Source of the DNA: Bradyrhizobium canariense
GTDB lineage: Bacteria > Pseudomonadota > Alphaproteobacteria > Rhizobiales > Xanthobacteraceae
Reading direction: 5' to 3'
Length of the DNA stretch: 64,000 nucleotides
Assembly: GCF_018130465.1 (NCBI RefSeq)
Contig: NZ_JAFCKJ010000001.1
Location: 310,001 to 374,000 of the forward strand
Under the pieces are notes generated by a model that saw only the letters and a program-made list of their open reading frames with translations, was not told the DNA's origin and searched no databases. Below, piece by piece: positions 49,916 to 58,892 of this stretch. The translations under genes and the position numbers were made by a program. Every line of letters begins with the position of its first letter. Positions within the stretch are counted from its first letter, which is position 1.

Positions 49916-51055
49916 ATGGCCGCCACAGACCCAAATCCCGAGCAGGTCCCGCTGAGCCTGGAGCGTTATCGCCTGCGCCTCGGCTTCTGGCAGGCCATTT
50001 GGGGGACGCTGATCAGCGGCGGCGTGGCTGTCGCCATTCCCGCTGCGGTCGACGCCTACAAGGCACAGCTCGATCTGAAAAAGGCCCAGCAGGAAGTCGC
50101 TCTCAAGCAAAAGGAGATCGAGAGCAAGGCGCAGGACCTGCACCAGACCTACATTTCGAAATTCATCGACACGGCCCTGAACCAGGACATCGAGCTGCGC
50201 CTGCGCTTCTCGGAATATTTCTCCTATGTTTCCGACAAAGAAAGCAGGGACCAATGGAAGCTGTATCACGAAAATCTGGAGAAGCGCCGTGACGCGATAA
50301 GGTTGAGTATCAATGACAAGGAGATGCGTGCGGCGCATCTCGGCGCGCTTTCGAAACCCAGTGAAGTCGAGCAGATTGAAGTGTTCAAGCTGAAGCGAGA
50401 GCTGGAGTGGCATTATGGCGAAGTGGGATACGCGAGACAGGACAGCAACATTACCGTACCGAGTACGTCGGCCCTCGCCACGCGGCTCGATCCCAAAGCT
50501 ATGCAGACGGAGAATGAGCAACTCTTTGATCAGGTGATCGTCGATCCCCGACGCGTGCCCGACCTGGACAGGATCGCCGAGCGCATCAAGACGAACAAGG
50601 AGCGATATCAGGCAATAGAGACTAAGACAGGCGTGCCGTGGTTCGTCGTAGGATTGCTGCACAATGAATGCTGCAGCGGTGATTTCTCGCGTCACCTCAA
50701 TGGGGATTCGCTTTCAGCCAGAACCGTGACCGTACCGAGAGGGCGACCGCTGCTAGGCGATCCGCCATTTTCATGGGAGGATAGTGCGGTCGACATCGTA
50801 GGCCTCTACCGTTGGCAGAACGCCGATTGGTCCGGTGTTGGAGCGATCCTGTATAGGTTGGAGAGCTTCGACGGTTTTGGTTATCGTACGCACAATGTCA
50901 GATCACCCTCCGTTTGGGGGTGCACTAATTTGTATATCTCCGGCAAGTTTGTGAGTGATGGCGTATTTGATCCTAGTGCAAAATCTATTCAGTGCGGGAC
51001 AGGCGCACTGCTGAAAGTCCTTGTAGAGCGCAAGATTGTTGAACTTGCGAAGTGA
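49916..51055 (+). CDS. Membrane-anchored protein with lysozyme-like domain
   Basis: 379 residues. A basic N-terminus (RYRLRLGFWQ) and one membrane helix at about residues 24-46 (IWGTLISGGVAVAIPAAV) suggest N-in, C-out topology. Residues 50-75 look like a coiled coil (KKAQQEVALKQKEIESKAQ). The C-terminal domain (about 229-376) matches a lysozyme-like family known from cyanobacteria: GVPWFVVGLLHNE, ARTVTVPRGRP, PPFSWEDSAVD, ILYRLESFDGFGYR, QCGTGALLKV. E251 in HNECC is the likely catalytic acid. ATG 49916 is preferred over an in-frame start at 49871 because the family-like lead begins there. The central part is visibly less GC-rich than its neighbours. It could open peptidoglycan for the adhesin's secretion system, or be a recent unrelated acquisition. 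Confidence 0.7.
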   Translation: MAATDPNPEQVPLSLERYRLRLGFWQAIWGTLISGGVAVAIPAAVDAYKAQLDLKKAQQEVALKQKEIESKAQDLHQTYISKFIDTALNQDIELRLRFSEYFSYVSDKESRDQWKLYHENLEKRRDAIRLSINDKEMRAAHLGALSKPSEVEQIEVFKLKRELEWHYGEVGYARQDSNITVPSTSALATRLDPKAMQTENEQLFDQVIVDPRRVPDLDRIAERIKTNKERYQAIETKTGVPWFVVGLLHNECCSGDFSRHLNGDSLSARTVTVPRGRPLLGDPPFSWEDSAVDIVGLYRWQNADWSGVGAILYRLESFDGFGYRTHNVRSPSVWGCTNLYISGKFVSDGVFDPSAKSIQCGTGALLKVLVERKIVELAK

Positions 51056-51081
51056 ATGGTGCGGATCGCTCGTGGGGACGA

Positions 51082-51714
51082 TCAGCGCCGCAGCGTGAAT
51101 TCTTCCGCTCCGCGCCGGTGCTCCCACTTCGCCTGTTCCAGCTCAGGCCGGTCGCATTCGATTTCCGGATAGCCGATGCAGAGATAGGCGATGAATTTCC
51201 AGGTGTCCGGCACGTCGAGAATGGCGTGGATGCGATCCGGATGGAGGATCGATACCCAGCCAAGCCCGATGCCTTCCGCGCGCGCGGCCAGCCACATCGC
51301 GGTGATCGCCGCGACCACGGAATATTCCGTCGTCTCCGGCATCGTCGCGCGGCCGAGGCTGTGACCGACGTCGCTGGCCTTGTCCGCGAACACGGCGAGG
51401 TGGCCGGGGGCCTGTTCGAGACCCGACAGCTTCAGTGTGGCGTAGCGCGCTGCGCGCTCACCGGCATAGGCATTCAGCGCATCGGCGTTGCACGCTTTGA
51501 AATCGTCGATCACGGCGCGACGGCGCGCTTCGTCATCGACGATGACGAAGCGCCAGGGCTGGCTGAGGCCGACTGAGGGTGAGAGACAGGCCGTCTCGAT
51601 CAGGCGATCGATGGCGCCGTCCGGCAACGGGTCGGTGCGAAAGCGGCGCACGTCGCGGCGCCACACGAACAGCTCGCGCAAATGTTGGCGGAAGGTGTCG
51701 TCGAACTCGACCAT
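51082..51714 (-). CDS. bluB: 5,6-dimethylbenzimidazole synthase BluB
   Basis: Flavin destructase that converts FMN to 5,6-dimethylbenzimidazole, the lower ligand of B12, using oxygen. The 210-residue product shows the BluB segments VWRRDVRRFRTDPLP, LSPSVGLSQPWRF and EGIGLGWVSILHPDRI. ATG 51714 (MVEFDD) is preferred; ATG 51747 would overlap cobV by 29 bp. It is third in the minus-strand unit cobU-cobV-bluB. BluB fits the aerobic cobalamin pathway in this window. Confidence 0.92.
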   Translation of the reverse strand: MVEFDDTFRQHLRELFVWRRDVRRFRTDPLPDGAIDRLIETACLSPSVGLSQPWRFVIVDDEARRRAVIDDFKACNADALNAYAGERAARYATLKLSGLEQAPGHLAVFADKASDVGHSLGRATMPETTEYSVVAAITAMWLAARAEGIGLGWVSILHPDRIHAILDVPDTWKFIAYLCIGYPEIECDRPELEQAKWEHRRGAEEFTLRR

Positions 51715-51718
51715 GACG

Positions 51719-52501
51719 TCAGCGTCCGATCTGGAAGGCCGCGGCAACCAGCAAGATCAGGATCTCGCCGGTCTGCTCGAACGCGCCGAGGATGTCGCCG
51801 GTCTGCCCGCCGATCTGGCGGATGGCAAGTCGCGCCAGCATCAGGCCGGCGAGGGAGAGCAGGATCAGGCTCGCCAGCGCCTTGCCCGGCCCAAGCGCGA
51901 GCGCGAGCACGAGGGTTCCAACGGCGAAGGCGATAGCGATGCTGCGGCCCGGCGGTGATCCCGCACTCGCCGACAGGCCGTCAGGTCGCGCAGGGGGGAC
52001 CAACGACATAAAGGCCGGCACTCCTGCGCGGGCCGCGGCGTGCGCAGCGCACAACGCGAGCGCGACGGCCCACGGATTGGCGATCGCCGCGAGCGCGCTC
52101 CAACGCAGGCCGAACGACAGGATCAGCGCGCAGGCGCCATAGGTGCCGATCCGGCTATCGCGCATGATCTCGAGCTTGCGCTCGCGGGTGCGGCCGCCGC
52201 CGAGCCCGTCGGCAGTATCGGCGAGGCCGTCCTCGTGCAGCGCGCCGGTGATGAGGGCGGTCGTAGCCAGTGCGAGCAGGGCGGCGAGGTTCGGCGTCAG
52301 TCCGAACCGGCTGGCGACCTTGTAGACGAAAGCGCCGGCGAGCCCGACCAGCAATCCGGCGAGGGGAAACGCCCAGGTCGCGCGTGCGACGGCGCCGTCG
52401 CCCGCCGGCTTCGACGATGCGACGGGCAGGATCGTCACGAACGATGCCGCCATCCTGAGATCGGCGATGACGTCTTTGAGAAGCTCGGCGCGCGGCATCA
52501 T
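51719..52501 (-). CDS. cobV: Adenosylcobinamide-GDP ribazoletransferase (CobV; CobS in Salmonella)
   Basis: Inner-membrane enzyme of 260 residues that joins adenosylcobinamide-GDP with alpha-ribazole to give cobalamin (phosphate). The family motifs GALHEDGLADTADGLGGG and RDSRIGTYGACALILSFGLRW are present, with several membrane helices in the C-terminal half. ATG 52501 (MMPRAELL) overlaps the cobU stop as ATGA, which settles the start; a longer frame reading upstream is a shadow of cobU. Note that the name CobS is also used for a cobaltochelatase subunit. Confidence 0.93.
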   Translation of the reverse strand: MMPRAELLKDVIADLRMAASFVTILPVASSKPAGDGAVARATWAFPLAGLLVGLAGAFVYKVASRFGLTPNLAALLALATTALITGALHEDGLADTADGLGGGRTRERKLEIMRDSRIGTYGACALILSFGLRWSALAAIANPWAVALALCAAHAAARAGVPAFMSLVPPARPDGLSASAGSPPGRSIAIAFAVGTLVLALALGPGKALASLILLSLAGLMLARLAIRQIGGQTGDILGAFEQTGEILILLVAAAFQIGR

Positions 52502-53001
52502 TTCAGTTTCATCGGCAGGCCGGCGACGACGAACTCGGCCTCGTCGGCAACGGCCGCGATGGCCTGGTTCATGAACCCGGCGGCGTCGCGGAAGCTCCGC
52601 GCCAGCGCATTGTCGGGGACGATGCCGAGGCCGACTTCGTTGGTGACGAAGACGACGGGGCTCTTCTGGGCGCGCAGGAAGACGGCGAGCTTCATGACTT
52701 CGTGATCCCAGTCGCGCTGCGCATGCATCATGTTGGAGAGCCACAGGGTCAGGCAGTCCACCAGTCTAGGGCCGCCGCCATCGGTTTCGATCAGCGCCTG
52801 CAGAAGATCGAGCGGTACCTCCCGCTCGATCCAATCGGTTGAGCGCCGTCTGCGATGCTTTTCAATGCGTGCTTCCATTTCCGCGTCGAGCGCCTCGGCC
52901 GTCGCGATGTAGACGGGTCGGCCCGGAAAGCTGCGTGCGCGTTTTTCCGCATGGGCGCTCTTGCCCGATCGCGCTCCACCCGTGATCAAGATGACGGCCA
53001 T
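52498..53001 (-). CDS. cobU: Adenosylcobinamide kinase/adenosylcobinamide-phosphate guanylyltransferase
   Basis: Bifunctional enzyme of 167 residues that phosphorylates adenosylcobinamide and then transfers GMP to it. P-loop GGARSGKS is at residues 8-15; H49 (IEKHRRRR) corresponds to the guanylylated histidine in the Salmonella enzyme. It is called CobP in Pseudomonas denitrificans. First gene of cobU-cobV-bluB, divergent from cbiB; the 121-bp region between holds no riboswitch that I can see. Confidence 0.93.
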   Translation of the reverse strand: MAVILITGGARSGKSAHAEKRARSFPGRPVYIATAEALDAEMEARIEKHRRRRSTDWIEREVPLDLLQALIETDGGGPRLVDCLTLWLSNMMHAQRDWDHEVMKLAVFLRAQKSPVVFVTNEVGLGIVPDNALARSFRDAAGFMNQAIAAVADEAEFVVAGLPMKLK

Positions 53002-53122
53002 AAAGGTCTCCTGTGGGCCTGACTAATCACCAAACACGGGCAAAGACAAAGCCGAAATCCGCCAGCTGGGGGCTTGCGCTCGCCCCTCGCTTTGCGCAAC
53101 AGGGGCGGGACGGGAGGCGTGC

Positions 53123-54064
53123 GTGGGTTTTGCGGGAGCGATGGCGGTGGCGATGGCGGTGGATGCCCTGTTGGGCTGGCCGTCGTGGTTGTTCGCGCGG
53201 ATCGGCCATCCCGTCACCTGGCTGGGCTGGCTGATTAGCGCTATCGACAGTGGCTGGAATCGCTCGTCCGATACGCCGGCTTTCCGCCGCGCCGCCGGCA
53301 TGGCGGGGGCGCTCGTGGTGATCGCGTTCTCCGTCGCGCTCGGCTGGGCGCTTCAGTCCTTGCTTGCCTTGGGTTGGATCCAGATCGTGCTGGTCGGCGT
53401 CCTGGCCTGGCCGCTGGTCGCCTTGCGCTCGTTGCACGACCACGTTGCTGCCGTCGCAAATCCCATGCGGGCCGGTGACATCGCCGCCGCACGCGACGCG
53501 GTCTCGCGCATCGTTGGCCGCGATCCCCTGGCGCTCGACGAGGCCGGGATCGCGCGCGCGGCGATCGAGAGCCTCGCCGAGAATGCATCCGACGGCATCG
53601 TCGCACCCGTGTTCTGGGGCGCGTTGTTCGGCTTGCCCGGCATTTTGGGCTACAAGGCGATCAACACGCTGGACTCCATGATCGGCCATCGCTCCGAACG
53701 CCACGAAGCCTTCGGCTGGGCCGCGGCGCGCATCGACGATATCGCCAATTTCATTCCGGCGCGGCTGACCGGATTTCTGTTCGTGCTGCTGGCGCCACGG
53801 CGATCAGAGGCGCTGTCGTGCATGACGCGGGATGCGCGCCGTCACCGTTCGCCCAATGCCGGCTGGCCGGAAGCGGCCATGGCGGGTGCGCTTGGTGTGC
53901 GGCTCAGCGGTCCGCGGATCTATCACGGCAGCACCACGAACGAGCCATGGCTGAACGAAGGTGCGCGTGATCCGCTTGCTGCCGACATCGATCGGGGATT
54001 GACGGTTTACCGCCGCGCCATGCTGCTGCTCGCCGGCATCCTTGCGATCCTGGCCTTCGCGTGA
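53123..54064 (+). CDS. cbiB: Adenosylcobinamide-phosphate synthase (CbiB/CobD)
   Basis: Inner-membrane protein of 313 residues that attaches aminopropanol (or its phosphate) to adenosylcobyric acid. The segments VDALLGWPSWLFARIGHPVTWLG, the GLPGILGYKAINTLDSMIGH motif and HRSPNAGWPEAAMAGALGVRL are diagnostic. GTG 53123 is supported by GGGAGG at 53112-53117. The gene is called cobD in alphaproteobacterial nomenclature. Its stop overlaps the cobC start by 4 bp. Confidence 0.93.
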   Translation: MGFAGAMAVAMAVDALLGWPSWLFARIGHPVTWLGWLISAIDSGWNRSSDTPAFRRAAGMAGALVVIAFSVALGWALQSLLALGWIQIVLVGVLAWPLVALRSLHDHVAAVANPMRAGDIAAARDAVSRIVGRDPLALDEAGIARAAIESLAENASDGIVAPVFWGALFGLPGILGYKAINTLDSMIGHRSERHEAFGWAAARIDDIANFIPARLTGFLFVLLAPRRSEALSCMTRDARRHRSPNAGWPEAAMAGALGVRLSGPRIYHGSTTNEPWLNEGARDPLAADIDRGLTVYRRAMLLLAGILAILAFA

Positions 54065-55038
54065 AAGAACAGCGCATGCGCGAGCACGGTGGAAATCTCG
54101 ATCTGGCCCACCAGCGTTTCGGCGGTCGGGCAGAGGACTGGATCGATCTGTCGACGGGGATCAACCGGCTGCCTTATCCCGTGGGCGAGGTGAGCTCGCG
54201 CGCGTGGAGCGCGTTGCCGTCGCGCGCCGAGATCGAGGCGCTGCATCAGGCGGCGCGGCACGCTTACCGCACGAGCGCGGCGGTTGTCGCGCTTGGCGGC
54301 GCTCAAGCTGCAATTCAACTGCTGCCGCAACTCGCGCCACCCGGCCGCGTGCGCATCCTCGCGCCGACGTACAATGAATATGCCGGGGTCCTCTCGGTTG
54401 CGGGCTGGGAGGTCCAGGAGGTCGGGGAACTCGACGCGCTGGCGGGCGCGGACCTCGCCATTGTCGTCAATCCCAACAATCCTGACGGCCGGTGCCATAC
54501 GCCAAAGGATTTGCTGGCGCTGCTGCCGCGCGTCGGCCGTCTCGTCATCGACGAGAGCTTTGCCGATGTGGCGCCGCAGCTTTCACTTGCATCTGAGGAT
54601 CGGCCGGGGCTGCTGATCCTGCGCTCCTTCGGAAAGTTCTATGGCCTTGCCGGCCTGCGGCTCGGCTTCGCGCTCGGCAATTCGCCCGACATCGCCAGGA
54701 TCGCATCGATGTCGGGGCCCTGGCCGGTCTCGGGAGCGGCGATCGCGATCGGCGGCCGCGCTCTGCGTGACGATGCCTGGGCCGAGGCCACGTCCGCGCG
54801 GCTCGCGCGAGACTGCGCTCGCCTCGACGGCATGGTGCAGGCGCAAGGCTGGACGGTCGTTGGCGGGACGCGGCTGTTTCGTCTCTACGGGACGCCTGAC
54901 GCGCTTGCCTCGCAGGAGAAGCTGGCGCGTAGCCAGATCTGGTCGCGCGTGTTCGCGCGAGAGCCGACATGGCTGCGGCTCGGGCTTCCGGGCAGCGAAT
55001 CCGAATGGACGCGCCTTGCCGAGGCTCTAGCGCGCTAG
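54061..55038 (+). CDS. cobC: CobC: threonine-phosphate decarboxylase-like PLP enzyme
   Basis: Fold-type I aminotransferase relative of 325 residues that supplies (R)-1-amino-2-propanol phosphate for the cobalamin side chain. NPNNPDG at 137-143, D164 (VIDESFAD), PLP lysine K192 ([12 protein letters not shown]) and R200 are visible. GTG 54061 overlaps the cbiB stop; ATG 54076 is possible. RefSeq may call the product CobD. The 3' end overlaps the convergent cobQ gene by 12 bp. Confidence 0.9.
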   Translation: MKEQRMREHGGNLDLAHQRFGGRAEDWIDLSTGINRLPYPVGEVSSRAWSALPSRAEIEALHQAARHAYRTSAAVVALGGAQAAIQLLPQLAPPGRVRILAPTYNEYAGVLSVAGWEVQEVGELDALAGADLAIVVNPNNPDGRCHTPKDLLALLPRVGRLVIDESFADVAPQLSLASEDRPGLLILRSFGKFYGLAGLRLGFALGNSPDIARIASMSGPWPVSGAAIAIGGRALRDDAWAEATSARLARDCARLDGMVQAQGWTVVGGTRLFRLYGTPDALASQEKLARSQIWSRVFAREPTWLRLGLPGSESEWTRLAEALAR

Positions 55039-56475
55039 CGCGAGCAGGCCTTCAACGTCGAGATGGGCTTCGATGTGATCGGCGAGCGCATCGAGCGCGC
55101 TCTCGACCCTGGCGTGATAGGGCTCGTCGCCTGCGGGAACGTCGAGCTTTGCCAAAAACGCCTTGCGGAAATCATCCGACGTGAACAGGCCGTGCAGATA
55201 GCTGCCCTGCACGCGTCCGTCGCGCGAGATCGCGCCTTCCGGTTCGCCATTCAGCTTTGCGAATGGCCGCGCGCGATCCGGCCCATCAGTGCGGCCGATG
55301 TGGATTTCATAGGCCTCAATCGGCTGATCCGTCGCGACATGCACGGCCGCGACACGCGTCAGCGTCTTCTGCGCACGCATCTCCGTGGTGACATCGAGAA
55401 GTCCGAGACCCGGTGTGTCGCCGGCGGGGCCCTCGATCCCATCGGGATCAGTGACGCTGCCTCCGAGCATCTGATAGCCGCCGCAGAGGCCGAGCAGATG
55501 GCCGCCTCTGCGGTGATGCGCCAAGAGATCAATGTCCCAGCCCTGGGCGCGCAGGAAGGCGAGATCGCCGCGCGTGGATTTCGAGCCGGGGATGATGACG
55601 AGGCGCACGTCCCCGGGAATTGCTTCGCCCGGCCGCACCATCACGAGATCGACGCCAGGCTCGAGCTTGAGCGGATCGAGATCGTCGAAATTGGCGATCC
55701 GCGACAGCGCGAGACAGGCGATCTTGCATTGGCCCGGCTTGCGCGCATCGCTCAGGCCCAGCGCATCCTCGGCCGGCAGCTCGCCGGCGCGCGCGAACCA
55801 GGGCAGCACGCCGAAGCCGCGCCATGTGGTCATTTCTTCGATCAGCTTGTAGCCGTCGTCGAACAACGAGGGATCGCCGCGGAACTTGTTGATGACAAAT
55901 CCCTGGACCATCGCGGCATCATCCGGGTCGATCACCGTCTTGATGCCGACGAGTTGCGCGATGACCCCGCCGCGGTCGATGTCGCCGACCAGCACGACCG
56001 GCACGTCGGCCTTGCGCGCAAAGCCCATATTGGCGATGTCGGCCTTGCGCAGGTTCACCTCGGCCGGGCTGCCGGCGCCTTCCACCAGCACGAGATCGGC
56101 GCGCGCCTTCAGCCGCTCAAAGCTCTCCAGCACGGCGCCCATCAGAGACGGCTTCATCGCCGCATATTCACGCGCACGCGCGGTCGCGATGCGCTTTCCT
56201 TGCACGATCACCTGCGCGCCGACATCGGTCTCGGGCTTGAGCAGCACCGGGTTCATGTCGGTGTGCGGCTCGGCGCGGGCGGCGAGCGCCTGGAGCGCCT
56301 GGGCGCGGCCGATCTCGCCGCCGTCGACGGTGACGGCCGCATTGTTCGACATGTTCTGCGGCTTGAACGGGAGCACGCGCAAGCCGCGTCGCGTGAAGGC
56401 GCGCGAGAGGCCGGCGACGATGAGCGACTTGCCCACGTCCGAGCCGGCCCCCTGGATCATCAATGCGCGCGCCAT
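55027..56475 (-). CDS. cobQ: Cobyric acid synthase CobQ
   Basis: Glutamine-dependent amidase of 482 residues that amidates four carboxylates of adenosylcobyrinic acid a,c-diamide. The N-terminal ATPase part begins [21 protein letters not shown]; the C-terminal triad amidotransferase domain contains [12 protein letters not shown] (catalytic Cys) and the [13 protein letters not shown] histidine. Second gene of the minus-strand pair cobO-cobQ, 10 bp after cobO. Length is normal for CobQ. Confidence 0.95.
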   Translation of the reverse strand: MARALMIQGAGSDVGKSLIVAGLSRAFTRRGLRVLPFKPQNMSNNAAVTVDGGEIGRAQALQALAARAEPHTDMNPVLLKPETDVGAQVIVQGKRIATARAREYAAMKPSLMGAVLESFERLKARADLVLVEGAGSPAEVNLRKADIANMGFARKADVPVVLVGDIDRGGVIAQLVGIKTVIDPDDAAMVQGFVINKFRGDPSLFDDGYKLIEEMTTWRGFGVLPWFARAGELPAEDALGLSDARKPGQCKIACLALSRIANFDDLDPLKLEPGVDLVMVRPGEAIPGDVRLVIIPGSKSTRGDLAFLRAQGWDIDLLAHHRRGGHLLGLCGGYQMLGGSVTDPDGIEGPAGDTPGLGLLDVTTEMRAQKTLTRVAAVHVATDQPIEAYEIHIGRTDGPDRARPFAKLNGEPEGAISRDGRVQGSYLHGLFTSDDFRKAFLAKLDVPAGDEPYHARVESALDALADHIEAHLDVEGLLALAR

Positions 56476-56485
56476 CGCAAGTTTC

Positions 56486-57121
56486 TTAGAACTCGACGCC
56501 GGCTTGCGCCTTGATGCCGGAGCGGAAGGGATGCTTGACCAGCGTCATCTCGGTGACGAGATCGGCGATCTCGATCAGCTCGTCCTTGGCGTTGCGGCCG
56601 GTGAGCACGACATGCGTCATCGGCGGCTTCTGCGTCGTCAGGAAATCGACGACCTCGGCGATGTCGAGATAATCGTAGCGCAGCGCGATGTTGATCTCGT
56701 CGAGAACGACCATGCGGAGGTTCTGGTCGAGGATCAGCTCCTTGGCCTTCTCCCAGCCGGCGCGCGCGGCGGCGATGTCGCGGGCGCGGTCCTGCGTCTC
56801 CCAGGTAAAACCTTCGCCCATGGCGTGGAATTGGCAGAGGTCGCCGAAATGGCCGGTGAGCATGCGGCGCTCGCCGGTGTCCCAGGCGCCCTTGATGAAC
56901 TGCACGACCGCGCAGGGGAAGCCATGGGCGACGCAGCGGACGATCATGCCGAAGGCCGAGGAGGACTTTCCCTTGCCGGCGCCGGTGTGGACGATGATGA
57001 GGCCCTTTTCACCGCTCTTGGTCGCCATGATCTTGTCGCGGGCTGCCTTCTTCTTCGCCATTTTCGAGGCGTGGCGGCCGTCGGTTTCGTCGGCCGTCTG
57101 GGTATCCGGTTCGGGCGTCAT
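56486..57121 (-). CDS. cobO: Cob(I)yrinic acid a,c-diamide adenosyltransferase CobO
   Basis: Enzyme of 211 residues that adds the adenosyl group from ATP to the corrinoid. The modified P-loop [10 protein letters not shown] is at residues 45-54, and [15 protein letters not shown] and [19 protein letters not shown] are typical of BtuR/CobO. ATG 57121 gives the family length; a longer reading frame upstream crosses the riboswitch region and is not coding. It is divergent from the riboswitch-controlled cob operon, and no second B12 box is seen before it. Confidence 0.93.
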   Translation of the reverse strand: MTPEPDTQTADETDGRHASKMAKKKAARDKIMATKSGEKGLIIVHTGAGKGKSSSAFGMIVRCVAHGFPCAVVQFIKGAWDTGERRMLTGHFGDLCQFHAMGEGFTWETQDRARDIAAARAGWEKAKELILDQNLRMVVLDEINIALRYDYLDIAEVVDFLTTQKPPMTHVVLTGRNAKDELIEIADLVTEMTLVKHPFRSGIKAQAGVEF

Positions 57122-57174
57122 CGGACGGGGTCCTTCGGCTTGACAAGAGGCGGTCTGGGGCAAATGGTGGCCCG

Positions 57175-57370
57175 GCGTTGGTTCCTGTCCTACGACAGGC
57201 GAAGAGGGAATGCGATAGGGTCCGAATCGGCAAGATTTGGTTCCAAAATGCAGCCGCCCCCGCGACCGTGACCGGAGAGATGCCCGAAGCCACTGATCCC
57301 CTTGGGGATCGGGAAGGCGGGGATCGAAGGGTGCAAACCCTGCTCTGCAAGCCGGGAGACCTGCCAGCGC
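57175..57370 (+). promoter_or_regulatory. Cobalamin riboswitch
   Basis: All core elements are present in order: P1 arm GCGTTGG (57175-57181), GAAGAGGGAA, CGCCCCCGCGACCG (around 57255-57268), CCGAAGCCACT, the B12 box AGCCGGGAGACCTGCC (57350-57365) and the closing P1 arm CCAGCGC (57364-57370). The two P1 arms pair over 7 positions (one G-U). It lies 108 bp before the DUF1636 gene, so adenosylcobalamin should repress the plus-strand cob operon. Confidence 0.93.
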
Positions 57371-57477
57371 GGACGATTTTGGACCGGCGGACGGGGTGTT
57401 CCGCGACGGGGAAACGGGCCTTCGCAAGAACGGTTCGTGGGCCTCATCGCTTCCCGCTGTTTATTCTGGAAGAAGCG

Positions 57478-57861
57478 ATGACCGTCACACTTCATGTCTG
57501 CATCACCTGCCGGGCCGGCGAGACGCTTGGTGAGGGCGAGACGACCCCCGGCAAGCGCCTGCATGGTGCGATCCTCGAGGCCGGCGTGCCCGACGGCGTC
57601 AGCGTGGTTCCCGTCGAATGCCTGTCTGCATGCAGCCAGGGTTGCTCGGTCGCGCTCAGCGCGCCGGGCCGCTGGTCCTATGTCTATGGGCGTCTGTCGG
57701 ATACGAATGCGAGCGACGTGGTCGCGGGCGCCGCGGCCTATGCGGCCGCGCCCGACGGCATCGTGCCTTGGCGCAGCCGCCCGGAGATCTTCCGCAAGCA
57801 ATCGCTTGCCCGCATTCCCCCCATTTCCCCCTTGGCCGTCGTGCCGGAGGCCGCCGAATGA
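57478..57861 (+). CDS. DUF1636 protein, thioredoxin-like ferredoxin-type
   Basis: 127 residues with a conserved cysteine pattern C8-x2-C11 (CITC) and C48, C52, C56 (CLSACSQGC), as in [2Fe-2S] thioredoxin-like ferredoxins; a metal or cluster is likely. ATG 57478 follows GGAAG at about 57468; upstream in-frame sequence is the riboswitch. First gene of the riboswitch-controlled operon, with its stop overlapping cobW by 4 bp. DUF1636 proteins are repeatedly found in cob clusters, so a role in cobalt handling or electron supply for corrin synthesis is inferred. Confidence 0.85.
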   Translation: MTVTLHVCITCRAGETLGEGETTPGKRLHGAILEAGVPDGVSVVPVECLSACSQGCSVALSAPGRWSYVYGRLSDTNASDVVAGAAAYAAAPDGIVPWRSRPEIFRKQSLARIPPISPLAVVPEAAE

Positions 57862-58892
57862 ATTCGCTCGCAAAAATCCCGGTCACGGTCGTCACGGGCT
57901 TTCTCGGCTCCGGCAAGACCACGCTGATCCAGCATCTGCTTGCCAACGCCAACGGCAAGAAGCTCGCGGTGCTCGTCAACGAGTTCGGCAGCGAGGGCGT
58001 CGATGGCGAGATTCTGAAATCCTGCGCCGATGCGAATTGCCCGGAAGAGAACATCATCGAGCTCGCCAATGGCTGCATCTGCTGCACCGTCGCAGACGAT
58101 TTCATTCCGACCATGGAGAAGTTGCTGTCGCGGGCGGTCAAGCCCGATCACATCCTGATCGAGACCTCGGGCCTGGCGCTGCCCAAGCCGCTGCTCAAGG
58201 CGTTCGACTGGCCGGAGATCCGTTCGCGCATCACGGTCGACGGCGTGATCGCGCTGGCCGACGCCGAAGCTGTTGCCGCCGGTCGTTTCGCACCCGACCT
58301 TGACGCCGTCGAGGCGCAGCGCGCGGCGGATGAAAATCTCGATCACGAGACCCCGCTGTCGGAAGTGTTCGAGGACCAGATCGCCTGCGCCGACATCGTG
58401 CTGCTGACCAAGGCGGATCTTGCGGGCGCGGCAGGGCTCGAAGCAGCGAAGGCGGCGATCACCGCGGAGATGCCGCGCCGCGTACCGATGCTGGCGATCA
58501 CCGACGGCGCGATCGACGCGCGCGTCATCCTCGGTCTCGGAGCTGCCGCGGAGAACGATCTCGCCGCGCGTCCCTCGCATCACGACGGCGAGGAGGATCA
58601 CGAGCACGACGATTTTGCTTCCGTCGTGATCGAGCTTCCCGAGGTCGCGGACATCGATGTGCTGGTTGCATCCGTTCAGCGTCTGGCGCGCGAGCAAAAC
58701 GTGCTGCGCGTCAAGGGCTACATCGCGGTGGAAGGCAAGCCGATGCGCCTCTTGCTGCAAGCGGTCGGCGAGCGCGTGCGCCACCAGTTCGACAAGCCCT
58801 GGGGCGCAGGTGTCAGGCGGTCAAAGCTGGTCGTGATCGGCGAGCATGGCGATATCGACGAGGTCGCGATCAAAGCGGGACTTGGTGTCTGA
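57858..58892 (+). CDS. cobW: CobW, cobalt-delivery GTPase
   Basis: G3E-family GTPase of 344 residues. P-loop GFLGSGKT (residues 14-21), the metal-binding CxCC motif NGCICC (cysteines 73, 75, 76) and the TKAD base-recognition motif are present; a His/Asp/Glu-rich stretch (HHDGEEDHEHDD) separates the two domains. CobW proteins supply Co(II) to the aerobic cobaltochelatase. The gene overlaps cobN, the chelatase subunit, by one base, which fits that role. Confidence 0.93.
   Translation: MNSLAKIPVTVVTGFLGSGKTTLIQHLLANANGKKLAVLVNEFGSEGVDGEILKSCADANCPEENIIELANGCICCTVADDFIPTMEKLLSRAVKPDHILIETSGLALPKPLLKAFDWPEIRSRITVDGVIALADAEAVAAGRFAPDLDAVEAQRAADENLDHETPLSEVFEDQIACADIVLLTKADLAGAAGLEAAKAAITAEMPRRVPMLAITDGAIDARVILGLGAAAENDLAARPSHHDGEEDHEHDDFASVVIELPEVADIDVLVASVQRLAREQNVLRVKGYIAVEGKPMRLLLQAVGERVRHQFDKPWGAGVRRSKLVVIGEHGDIDEVAIKAGLGV

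Noticed and set aside
53002-53122. A second cobalamin riboswitch between cobU and cbiB
   Set aside because: No B12 box or conserved core found on either strand in the 121 bp.
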